Source: Gracilariopsis chorda (lineage: Eukaryota > Rhodophyta > Florideophyceae > Gracilariales > Gracilariaceae). Taken from it: DNA of 64,000 bases. Under the pieces are notes generated by a model. It did not search any database, was not told the DNA's origin, and worked only from the letters and a program-made list of their open reading frames with translations. Where the stretch lies: contig NBIV01000018.1 of NCBI GenBank assembly GCA_003194525.1, positions 62,001 through 126,000 on the forward strand, given 5' to 3'. Both the position numbers and the translations under genes were made by a program. Below are positions 53,601 to 60,760 of this stretch, piece after piece (position 1 is the first letter of the stretch; every line of letters begins with the position of its first letter).

Positions 53601-56600
53601 CCGGAGTTAAGGGTTTCTGTGCATGTAGATGGTCCTACAAAAGTTGTCACATTCACAGACCAGGTTTTACCGAGCTCTCTGGGTGATCTTGAAACCCGAA
53701 AGTCCCATATGAGCAACGAGGAACAAAGATCGGTTATGACTCACGGTGGGAAGAGTTCTGCGACGAATGTTGACGTAGAGTTGTTTGTTAAGGCCATTGG
53801 AGTCTCATTCGTAGATGCAAACCCTACCGAACTGGCATACCTGTCTGTTTCGGGGGTACACTTTCGCCTCGACCGATTTGACGGGCAACAACTAATTGTC
53901 TGTGACATTCAAGATGTTCAACTCGATAACCAGCTTGACCAGTGTACATGGCCGGTGGTTTTGTGGTCACCACCTCCCCCAGAAACAAACATTTCTCGCG
54001 ATGCTGCTGGGTCCTCCCGTTCAGGACGAACAGCTCAGAAGCCATTCTTCCAATTCACTGTGAACGGACCATATCCATCAAAGTCTCGGAGTATCGGAAC
54101 ATTCAGTGGCATCTTTGTAGCGCTGCAGCAGATTGATCTCGCCGCTGATGAGGACTTCGTACTTAGAGTGTGGTTATATGTGATTTCTTTGATCGAAGCT
54201 GTGGGTGGCACTAATGACAGAAGAGAACCGCTTCAGGGGCGTGATGGATTGGAATCTGGAATACCCGTTTTTGCAAACAATTCTTTTTCTGCACGGGACG
54301 AAGGAAGGAAGGTTGGCACCGAGAGTGTTCAGAACTACCTATCTCGGATATATGTCGACAACCTGGAGCTGTGCCCCATCAAGCTTTCCGTCTCATTTAC
54401 CTCTTCTCGAACGTCTAGTGCTGCAGAACAAATCGGTGGGTTCCGGTCACTAATCCGAACCTTGGTAGCTGTTCTTGGTAATGTGGAGAATGCTGAGTTC
54501 AGATTCAACGCTCTAGAGCTCCAACATGTGTTTGACGCGACATCTCATTTTCGTTCGCTAATCGCGGAGTACTACATCTCGCAAGTCTCTAACCAGAAAA
54601 TGGTTCTGCTTGCCTCGAACTCCCTGATAGGGAATCCGTCAGCACTTTTTGACTCTATTGCGATAGGAACTCGAGATTTCTTCGTAGAACCGGCAAATGC
54701 TAAAGGTTCCGCAGATTTCATAGCAAGCATTGGGCGCGGCTCATCTTCCCTGTTAACGAACACTGTTGGTGGATTGGTAGGTTCCCTAGGAGAGATTCCA
54801 CGGGCTGTTGCCCAAGGATTGGAAACGGCAGTGGGCGACCGCGAGTACTTGGCAGAGAGAGATTCAATTCGGGGCGGTCGAGCAAGAGTTGCTTCATCAC
54901 CCGCTCAAGGTTTGTTTACCGGGGCCCTAAGTTTTGGGCATGGGATTGCCTCCGGCGCCGCCGGTCTTATAAAGGATCCACTACAGGGCGCGGCTGAGGA
55001 AGGTCCAACCGGTTTCATAAAAGGTCTGGGCAAAGGTTTCATTGGAAGTGTCCTCAAACCTATAACAGGAGCTCTTGATTTAATTGCAGAGCCGGCCGCT
55101 GGCTTTCGAAGCATGATGGTTTCAGAGAGGTCCAAGAAAACCGCAGAGCCAGTGCGTCCTCCGCGGTCATTTTCCGGTCCTCGTGGAGACCGAATGACTT
55201 CTTACAACTTGAGGTCGGCACTTGGCCATGCTATATTCTACGCAGTTAATCGTGGGGATGGCTCGGCGTCTGGTGAGCGCCTCACATCGTGGACTTACCT
55301 GGTTGCTGTTCATCCCAGTGCATCGTCAGACGACGTTGTTTCGTTTCTGTGGGCGTTGCTTAGGCGAAGTACTCGTTCTTCGCATCATGCAAAGTTCTTA
55401 ATAGATGCGCAGGGCAATCCGCAAAAAGCCGAGAAGCTAAGGGTTGGTCTCGTGACCACTAAGAGGCTCATCATTACCTCTCTTGATGGTCAAATTTTGT
55501 GGGAGCATCCCCTCGCAGATATCATTGACTCCTACGTTTCTTTGGAGGCGAGAGACTATCTTATGGTCGGTGTTCGACCTGTGGGTGTTAGGGCTGTGGT
55601 GGCACCAACATGGAAGAGGGTACGATGCGGATGTATGACCGCGAGAGACGAGCTAAATGTTTCCCTACAGAAAGCCATTGAAGAGCTCAAGGTGGAACCT
55701 GATTTCACTCTCCAACACCGTGCTGAACCTTCTGGTTTTAAGCATGATGGTACAAGGCTTCGAGAGATTAGTAGGAAGCATCGTCGAGACAAGTCTGTAG
55801 AAATGGTTGACATGTCTTTTATGGAAAACGAAGATGACAACATGTGCGAACTTAAAGCCATTCACCACGATGCATCGAATGATGGGAAACGAGGAACATT
55901 CGCGGATATGAAACTTCCTGGTAGGGGAGACGAAACGAAAGAGACCATGATAAACGATGGTGACAAGGTGATCTTGAAGAAGGTAGATGAAATGATGTCC
56001 ACTGAACCTGCTCGAGATCCCACTGCGGTTCGGTCCACTCGACTGATTCTCGCAAATTATACGAGACATAGGTTAATGCTACTCTCCGCTTTTATAGATT
56101 CAGGTCGATGGGTGGAAGAAGTACCCCAGGAAGTTCAACCTCGATCAGTTATCAAATTTGAAGCGGACGGAACAACAAGCAGAGTTACAGACGTGGCAGG
56201 TCGAATCGTTTTTTGTTTTGACGACCACACTAATGACGGGCTTAATCTGGCAATCCGTTTCCTGAATCCTCTTCTAGCACCGAACGCGTATTCAATGAGA
56301 TGCCCGCCAGGGTACGCATTAACCCGCAATGGTGGAGAAAAGGGGGATCATGTCACTTCCATCGTGAGCCTCAGGAGTTTAGATAATGTTGCGCCACTTC
56401 AGCATGAACTTGTATCATCTCGTACTGCCAGCGCTGCCGCCGAACCTCTGTTGTTTGGAAGAAGCAGAGTTTCCCCCCATTTGCCTCCAATTACTTTCAC
56501 ACCTCCACATGCAGCGGAGAAGAACCGGCCGAACCCCAACGATCCATCAAAGATTGCCCAGTTAGTGTCATTGGGTTTTTCTGAAAAGGAAGCCAAAACC

Positions 56601-56672
56601 GCCTTGCGAGAGAACGATGCTGATCTTTCAAAATCTTACTCAGCCCTCATGGACAACGAGAACGATGATTAA
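44649..56672 (+). CDS. VPS13: VPS13-family bridge-like lipid transfer protein, 4007 residues
   Basis: The 12-kb frame is uninterrupted from the ATG at 44649. The N-terminus (MLEGIVSDVLVRVLGSYV, then VWRGDLELQNLRLRPDAL) is the chorein domain that caps the long lipid-conducting groove of VPS13/ATG2 proteins at organelle contacts. A long beta-rich region follows. A VAB-type adaptor-binding region lies at about 2630-2915 (YWIRNRSDTDIFF, YRIVNNCHHRSIAFRQSG). The ATG2_C-type amphipathic block is at about 3317-3500 (FIASIGRGSSSLLTNTVGG, GLIKDPLQGA), then a PH-like domain near 3520-3680. The tail has a beta-sandwich-like segment (about 3793-3890: ILANYTRHRLMLL, GRWVEEVP, IRFLNPLLAPNAY) and a C-terminal UBA-like domain (about 3965-4003: LVSLGFSEKEAKTALREND). 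The UBA end is unusual; in animal VPS13D the UBA is internal. It is larger than yeast Vps13 (3144). Confidence 0.95.
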   Translation: MLEGIVSDVLVRVLGSYVDGLNRESIRIGVWRGDLELQNLRLRPDALAVLFESLGLDLPVTVTAGYVGLLRLEVPWKSLRSAPVRIFMHDVTVVASPVSDGDQGALELREKRLKAARLATDEAIRDAKFSVRSMNDSKAKNPTAYPKESNPDNTSALEEVQQQGGYRIARWGWRFTSKFVTKIVDNIQVDVENVIVQYEDASSVRDRPYTATLAFDSLRACSTNSKWLPVFIESPSSPVVHKVVHMKGLVLNWEPGNSNNDLREWILREDVERERGKWSGFVQSASRHAIRPMDGELRIALTKSSAIASALAGTDDSLCELRDVPRVQMDLHFPDVKLVLDDFQYHTLLSTIMYLSDIDRKVRPQTAKGRWLWALDRLLPRFKERREAALRFNAEGMREFRECRERYCRVRNAVVRARRSGAPEPGEEAADLLELEKRLSYDDVVMFRDIADRELYESLDALVPNTTTTSRIWSFFSRGSKTPASAVDTGGEDASSESISGNATARASMSFDHPKVEAEESNRISRSRPPCTSTNDDNPNGAEGHGTEPKHVLHPTENTSSSTLEQQYTSQEAVVPNFRMGFLLGRGSIELKEGGYPTAPSPVSNLEFRELRLGIEMRPGSGLLLEALLGTFEVIDLRKNLRIMYQRVPWAGDFTALASKGHTSTVLSETSIPQLNALPEDHSAVQTELLNAETPNSTTSVSSDDSGPLCAILESYPHDITDAIYAIRGEYGLGLPVSDQHEYAYTMGYSPRFQDHMYPDSSPSSESFDPQHLKMKVGDDFRSCQTPLKYIAALRLNQEEVLDGDWAQGATRMAMDLAIGGMEVLLDGPEGAFISSVRFWHPREKMPSIMQFLAKSAAPRLATLRMDIQKAILERSVPMRMDILIRGPRFVMPARSHENVSVVLDLGTFAMETATGPSETVRTEEATTLNIAKEDVQTSQTLSIRYTDYKMACTDLGLYLLSDTRERAAERIIRPFSVHLLLQVMHNSSFIEAVTMSHQKLDVAKVKLQGELPSLQISVSHDGFRNILKVAKGWGTETKSTLPASGIEPNRAIHSLSIPAELEEIRNSHQNCENHVPELKGYGIRSRFISFSMNLDFEDLQLELRDSMARRIVTIPSSGTQVKMTKRPDSVDFDFRVRTFTVIDGSRGATAPFRQIAYAGMEMNDMPPTAMNSSADSFGARDCRSFISLSYHGDLVRQEQSLAVRILSLHLVCVRETYFALADFFYLNESHSTAFKPEEKSNAPVPIPHESRSAIEYVEEANENEPEDSQKEQRESEYSDPFAALGMTTSDAARVLRDQAGRGMEISKQAFADLGKLSVNAELDGLVVTLVTAEGAIACFDVSDCRTDLVQYANGAVEASGEVGGFGIRDLTSAFDVYSETIRYSRRNTLSPQRNAQTPDGWSLKVPNSNNYDIWLEARLRNIRIVYLHRFVVILKKYFDVLRESLRPVLEMKGGIAEVFDSEVGEDFPIAPSSDGRVRVRIITEDVDIVMPRHSQSPYEALRFVVSKSSITNDDLPTPGYRVGFEVKAEGVDAHVLYQPPAEGEGRALTKGGTEPTLKQITPDCPITDILPFSRGITIVAKLDTWRRRRVPEVILNAEGIPVLKDGQEEREYDPGKWLPTIRVRVSAPNGISARLCEAEYSILYFTFTENIIERPDIEFTDIVRGLKTPILPTRKPVQPIMFSSNRMPPNYKILFEVPLVESVIMSGADGRDELSKLIRSELRDLVGSFEYGVDYRMTIDVSANMHSLQDARPFSKTHGMTLIIPTKEPTGMVSPHGENSLGSDSTSDMARSVTLTWDRPFGFRANVMVVASDLRIIVEPELFRDLGSLTPPGFPFLKSSAPPPLLRFNGRLLIVTISRPEIWLMANQYPGDGRALVIRGDVIAKVMWAAVTGRNTVEVAAHGVQINLSSHGPSAKKSLNSSTSTQPSTPSASTSIDRRESETPMLYSCDVSVKFEGRGYDPPKNPGDNPRKAPGSTLSVNAESFLVRIDVNDASLILAVGSRLVRLKPSKLSQRPEQPGRFDQWIDKGEEGDSKLSVNFMLPHCRLMFTDETLGRYVPIMEARLRNGVLRSNVPWLTNAAFEFALDLFNEDKGWWEPGIEPFPFEFASSKGRSGSLAIHVRAERNIDVNVTPNTVSGAARVSKALKYAVEDLRARLKREDEDALDSFGLPLQGPPMGPGHSTTSAARRPSVAAFCVRNETGRTMQMWLPYDSKRRSLRGNGGEIEVDTPSEEVLWTALGATGTLSTDPAMNRQLSMSCILALSGYEALTLSAEQTGSRLVRLIPDTTDNSNSGPGSLPAMMTLVWAVTMRDGVPCGCIRSALRLVNRTRRLLEVNVGGIRKSMSVGNDMKVTPIQNFDSTIDCHGRIKPGEAWAVPIHSIFKVIRIRPHLLHASEMDKGNATGRLDDHLLTNSALRYEFLWSDPISNLSSLYETADDLRCNDKRNEMSGDGSTTTALRAPLLTCRGADSRKVFCLSVLPIVDLATITRSQMKDWISGSIDVQLCTPLVIENLLPRVVFVKLATPGNSQRSSTSKMIASKHMDPLSEAHIYGVGSDHSSLAIALGMDNSLDKKSRSLAKSNPALPSRQTGSFHPNFLTLKSLSTGSGRYTPFKVMVEYDRTVESRRVRLYCRYWIRNRSDTDIFFKDREHGRGSSVSNPKVFLRGCPPGVQADRYVCFSGGWIYFQRRDATEDIWVPLGTEISEVDKPVSLNLEGLSLLVDVRPAKGKFHRSLVLTIRNSVWLQNRTGSMLQWCQPAALIPHGIALASKVHSVGPAMHTAVHWDFRTRNKSICFRRATEENSSDWMWSRPVIVEGVQGEFAAKMYRPKRHEQYIARVVISKLGNGVSAIIVNKEDRNTPPYRIVNNCHHRSIAFRQSGVNETLPWLVRPGRSTRYAWDDPQAPVKRRSLVVEVIESAKETVNRPPSKSVSQQSLRLQESFAEDHGSVQQHARKKSRETRYPKFELNIDMIAADIPFTKGKKFVPELRVSVHVDGPTKVVTFTDQVLPSSLGDLETRKSHMSNEEQRSVMTHGGKSSATNVDVELFVKAIGVSFVDANPTELAYLSVSGVHFRLDRFDGQQLIVCDIQDVQLDNQLDQCTWPVVLWSPPPPETNISRDAAGSSRSGRTAQKPFFQFTVNGPYPSKSRSIGTFSGIFVALQQIDLAADEDFVLRVWLYVISLIEAVGGTNDRREPLQGRDGLESGIPVFANNSFSARDEGRKVGTESVQNYLSRIYVDNLELCPIKLSVSFTSSRTSSAAEQIGGFRSLIRTLVAVLGNVENAEFRFNALELQHVFDATSHFRSLIAEYYISQVSNQKMVLLASNSLIGNPSALFDSIAIGTRDFFVEPANAKGSADFIASIGRGSSSLLTNTVGGLVGSLGEIPRAVAQGLETAVGDREYLAERDSIRGGRARVASSPAQGLFTGALSFGHGIASGAAGLIKDPLQGAAEEGPTGFIKGLGKGFIGSVLKPITGALDLIAEPAAGFRSMMVSERSKKTAEPVRPPRSFSGPRGDRMTSYNLRSALGHAIFYAVNRGDGSASGERLTSWTYLVAVHPSASSDDVVSFLWALLRRSTRSSHHAKFLIDAQGNPQKAEKLRVGLVTTKRLIITSLDGQILWEHPLADIIDSYVSLEARDYLMVGVRPVGVRAVVAPTWKRVRCGCMTARDELNVSLQKAIEELKVEPDFTLQHRAEPSGFKHDGTRLREISRKHRRDKSVEMVDMSFMENEDDNMCELKAIHHDASNDGKRGTFADMKLPGRGDETKETMINDGDKVILKKVDEMMSTEPARDPTAVRSTRLILANYTRHRLMLLSAFIDSGRWVEEVPQEVQPRSVIKFEADGTTSRVTDVAGRIVFCFDDHTNDGLNLAIRFLNPLLAPNAYSMRCPPGYALTRNGGEKGDHVTSIVSLRSLDNVAPLQHELVSSRTASAAAEPLLFGRSRVSPHLPPITFTPPHAAEKNRPNPNDPSKIAQLVSLGFSEKEAKTALRENDADLSKSYSALMDNENDD

Positions 56673-56799
56673 TTTGCTAACTACGGATTCTTGATCTTAC
56701 GTTCTAACTCAGGCTCAGCCAGCAAGCTGCGCCAGAATTATTACCTCGTTTAGATGCTGTAGATACCAACTTTATGTATGTACGTTTACAGGCGCATGC

Positions 56800-57041
56800 C
56801 ACTAATTCCGAAAGCGTGGAAGGAACTCTTGTTGAAGATTTCCTCTGCCCGCAAGAATTCCAACACTATCCGGCCACTTCCTCACTACTGCTGAAACTCC
56901 AAGCCCTTGTCTTTCCCGTGCGGACGGGAAAGTGTCTCTTCTGGACTTGGAGCGTTTTCTAAACCTCATGATAAAGTGTTCAACGGTGTTTTCAACTCTA
57001 TGCCTGAACTCTAGCGGACAGTAGCTCTTTCTATGTAACAA
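56800..57041 (-). mobile_element. LINE ORF2 C-terminal relict
   Basis: The minus frame reads VENTVEHFIMRFRKRSKSRRD, then ERQGLG and KWPDSVGIL, and ends PRFRN and stop near 56802. It aligns with the EHxVLRC-Arg-WPxKLL pattern of other copies, with two pattern Cys lost. It lies in the 500-base gap between VPS13 and the converging RUS gene; the rest of that gap shows nothing. Confidence 0.6.
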
Positions 57042-57174
57042 GTAGAAACACGATGTAGCCCTGACGCATGTCCCACGCCAACTTTATAATGACCGCTTTT
57101 TATGCGAGTCGAACGGTTTGAACACTTCAGTGTAGCCTTTAAAAACTTTTTGAACAACGAACCAGCTAACTTTC

Positions 57175-58968
57175 CTACCACTTGACACGAACGGTATCAT
57201 CTGCGAGCAACATGTGTCGAGTGTCCCATCCGGCCGTTATGGTTTGCTGCTCGAAAGAAGAAATATTCCTCCTCATGAAAGTCAACGATTCCTGCAGTGC
57301 TTCTCTTGTCCTTTTGTTAGATTTCATGAACTTCTTAGCCGTGTAATATGCTCTCAAAGCGTCAGTGGGCGTCGCGTTTTCACGCAGCAAAACTTTCAAA
57401 GTGCTGCCCTTGTCCTTCGCAAAGATCATAAAGCGCTCCTTTCGAAACAGTTTCCTCGCGTCATTCAGATCTTCGGAACAGAGAACAGACTCTGCTACTC
57501 CAGCACCTATTTTCACGGAAGGCTGAAAGCCTTTCCAAGGCGGCAAGACTATTTTCTCAATAGAAGAAACATCGTGGGGAGTAGGAAGAGGTAGACGATC
57601 GAGATGTCGGTCGATTAGTATAGAAGCTCTTTGTTTGTTAAAGAACGAGAATTGTACGCATTGTACAGATTTCCAGTTTGCAGCGATATGCACACAAGCG
57701 AGCAAACCGTATGCTCCTAGCAACGCATAGTAATTCTGCCCAATCTTTGAAGAAACAATAATACCCAACCCAAGACCGAGCATCTTCATTGTAACTCCCT
57801 GTGACTCCCCTTTTGTAGCAATGTCTCCAGTGTTTTGCATGCCACTTGCCGCAAGAGAACGATACACTACATGTCGTGTGGCTGTGCCCGTCATCAATGA
57901 CATACCTTTCAAGCAAACAGCGAAAGAAGCCAGCGGTAGGAAGTATGCCATTGGAAACAACGGGGTCATAATCTCAATTGCTCCGCCAACATCTTCAACT
58001 ATGTCAGCAGCAATACGCCAGCTCTTAGGATCGTCATCAAACTTTGATCCAAAAACACTGCCATACAGGATTTTCGCAATGTAAGACGCCCCGTCTTTCA
58101 GTACCCAGTTTGCAGCAGCAGCACCAGCTGCTACCTTCTTTCCAAGACCTAGACCAAATAACAGAGCCTCCGTGCTTCGGTTTGATATTAACGGTTTGAA
58201 TTGTCAGAAACATATATTAGACGCGTTTCAACTGCATAGTAGAACCACTTACCTTATGACGGACATGATTGCCGAGGCAAGGTTCTGAAGGGTACGGTAC
58301 TTGGTGAAAGATATGTAATCTGGGGTTGTAGTATGAGGAAAACCTCGAGGCAGGTACACCCTCACAATCCGCGCGATCACCTTGTCCCATGTTGATCTTT
58401 CGTCCACTTCTTTCCGGGGATGAAGACGTTTTTCTTTGCTAGATCGGTCTTCATCAGATCCATAAAACTTGGTAACAGTGTCTCCTTTCTTTTCGTACAG
58501 CAGTGGCCTTACCGATCCTAAAGCTCCAACGGCAACCGATGTATTTGACAATATCAAGGGTGGTGCTGCATCACTTGATAGGGTTGCGATTGTCTGTACG
58601 GGAATGGGAAGCAGGTTATGAATCTGGAAAAAGCTAAAACAAAACGGATATCGAGTGGAGCTGAGATATATGGTGTGCGACCGTGTGGCACGAGCGATAT
58701 GAGTAACGGTGATAGCATCATTTTCATATACTCTTACAACTGGAAGACCGCAAGCCTTGGCTGCGTGAATGATAGCGGAATCCTCGAGGGGATTGCGAGA
58801 AAGCCACGCAATTACTGACGAATAAGACGAAGACGGCCTTGAAAAGGATCTTGGTGGAATGTGTGAAAACTGAGTCTTCCTCAGTTGCGTTGAACGGGAA
58901 AATGTATTTGATGAACGCGGCGCACCACATAAATGAAATGTAAACGCCGGACTTGTTGCGTGCACCAT
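57175..58968 (-). CDS. RUS (ROOT UV-B SENSITIVE) / DUF647 family protein
   Basis: Exon 1 is 58253-58968 and exon 2 is 57175-58174 (minus strand); the 78-base intron begins GTAAGT and ends CGAAG. Joining gives SAIMSVI then STEALLFGLGLG, the conserved S-V-xSTxxLL-x-GxG block of the family, and 571 residues. The first ~55 residues (MVHATSPAF, Ser/Arg-rich) look like a plastid leader. The DUF647 core runs from about 190 to 470: YLPRGFPHTTTPDYISF, WVLKDGASYIAKIL, DDDPKSWRIAADIVEDVG, FPMAYFLPLASF and GTATRHVV, with hydrophobic segments near 280-390. Plant RUS proteins act in UV-B, vitamin B6-linked and auxin processes; the molecular role is unclear. Confidence 0.9.
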
Positions 58969-60037
58969 TGTAGATCAACAGAGAATTCGCTGTGAAGAGT
59001 CTTCCGTTATCGGCTTGACTGAGCGAAGAGACACTTACGCGAGCGAGAAGCTCTGTTTGTCAACCAGGTTGGGCTGTTCTGACACAAATTCGCTTTGTCA
59101 GGGTTCGCACGCGCCACGGTGTCGGGTGGCAACCTAAATTTGTGCACGACTCAGCGCTGGACTATCTCGAACGCATTCATACACTTTTCGCCTCTGCTAT
59201 TTGCGACGCGGATGAGACGTGAAGCCTTGCTTTACCCACAAAGCTAAGATGAACGATGAATATGAGCCCGTGAAACGCGCAACATTCGATCTGCCAGATC
59301 AGTTCAAGTCTGTGATTCTGGGCGCATGGGGAGAGGCATGGGCTCAAACAAATAACTCTGTTCGCAACTTATTAGCGAGATCCGGTACAGTGATACTCCT
59401 TGAGGAAGTGTGTGGAGGTCACGTCACTGAGGCAGGTGTGTAGCATCAGTTAAGGGTTAGCGGTCTAACCCCTATCCCCTGAGCACTACAAGGATCCGAT
59501 TGCATGTATCTAGAGATACAAGCAGGTGGCATTCGACTGCAGCCGTTGATTCCTTGTGCTGTACCCTTGGTATGATAGAATCAAAGCATGTGAGATTCAT
59601 CGAATTTAACATGAAATCGCTTTAGCTTCTCTCGATGGGGTTTGCGTAGATCTCTGGTGACGTCATGCAAGCACAATGCTCTGAGCAGGTTTGTGCTTGT
59701 GTTTGTAACATTATTGTCAGTCTGACATTGGCGGTGTAATAACACGAAAGTAACCTTGGTATCCGCGATATATTCGTCGGCGCGTATAGTATCCCAAAAA
59801 GCTATTAATTTAATACTGTAGTTAAAAGAAGTCCTACTGTACGTTGGCATTATTAGGTGCATAGTGCGTAGTGCGTAGTGCGTAGTGTGGTCCCCTGCAT
59901 GCTAGCAGGCTCATTGATTCGCCTGGCTTCGGCGAACGGTCTCACCCTCTCCTCGTTCCACGCGCACCACTGTCTAGCAGCCTCTTGTAAAACGCTGTAG
60001 AACTTCTTCACCACGTTACAACTTCCTCGAACCCGCT
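58969..60037. other. Intergenic region between RUS and MMTAG2-like genes
   Basis: Contains one possible small gene (59249-59443), a palindromic unit at about 59446-59480 (GGGTTAG CGGT CTAACCC, then CTATCCC), a TGTATC TAGA GATACA palindrome near 59514, and TACCCTTGGTA near 59562. Four copies of TAGTGCG stand in tandem at 59862-59889, about 150 bases before the next ATG. Confidence 0.45.
59249..59443 (+). CDS. Possible small protein, unrecognised
   Basis: A 64-residue frame with protein-like composition (MNDEYEPVKRATFDLPDQF, then VILGAWGEAWAQTNNSVRN) begins at 59249. An in-frame stretch upstream starts only with GTG. It could be a small gene, an exon or chance; I recognise no family. Confidence 0.25.
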   Translation: MNDEYEPVKRATFDLPDQFKSVILGAWGEAWAQTNNSVRNLLARSGTVILLEEVCGGHVTEAGV

Positions 60038-60760
60038 ATGGATTTCGTTGGGGATCTCGTGGGAGCTGAATCCCGAAAGAACGGTACTCGCGGAGGGCGT
60101 GCAGACTTTACCTGGGACTCCGTTCGTGACGACGAGAAGTCTTACTATCTCGGTAACTCGCTTGCAAAGCCGCCTTCTTCCACCCGAAATGCTTCCAATC
60201 GTGACCCAGGTTGGTACAATAAGCCCACTAGTGCTGCGCCACAGGCATCTTCGGCACCCACTCGACCTTCGGTCGACCAACTACAAAACTCACTGGATGA
60301 CCTTCAGTTAGTGCGGCAGCGGGAGAAAGCAATCATGGAACGCGTGCTCCTAGGGCGTTCGTTTTCAGATGCGGTACGTTCTGCGTTGAACGACGGAGAT
60401 GCCAGTGGCATTGACGACGGCCACAACTCGGAAGCCGCCGAAGCGCGACGTGTGGCTCGTAAACGCCGTAAGATAGAAAAGGCTGAACGAAAGGAAATCA
60501 GACGGCGCCTGAGACAGGAGCGTCGAATGAAACGAGAGATGCATCACCAACGTCATAGTGCACGACAAGATACCCAGACTTCAAGGCTTTACACTTCGGA
60601 CTCCGAAGTAGAAGGGTATAGGAGTCGGTATGACGATGTCAATCGCAGAAGAAGAAGAAGAGAGCGCGAAAGTACGATGTGCAGGAAAAGAAACGAGTAT
60701 AGTAGTTCTTCAGACTCAGAATCTGGTAGGCGGCCAACCCGTCGACAACGGCTCCGCTAA
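60038..60760 (+). CDS. MMTAG2-like (Mtag domain) basic nuclear protein
   Basis: The 240-residue protein begins with the Mtag signature: a GTRGGRADFTWDSVRDD stretch, then YYLGNSLAKP and RDPGWYNK, matching the human MMTAG2 N-terminus (GGxDQFxWxxVKxDxxxExYLGxS...WY). A helical segment near 90-125 is followed by a long Arg/Lys/Glu-rich region (about 130-175) and RS/SR-type clusters at the end, typical of nuclear RNA-processing-linked proteins. The exact role of MMTAG2 is unknown. ATG at 60038, single exon. Confidence 0.8.
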   Translation: MDFVGDLVGAESRKNGTRGGRADFTWDSVRDDEKSYYLGNSLAKPPSSTRNASNRDPGWYNKPTSAAPQASSAPTRPSVDQLQNSLDDLQLVRQREKAIMERVLLGRSFSDAVRSALNDGDASGIDDGHNSEAAEARRVARKRRKIEKAERKEIRRRLRQERRMKREMHHQRHSARQDTQTSRLYTSDSEVEGYRSRYDDVNRRRRRRERESTMCRKRNEYSSSSDSESGRRPTRRQRLR

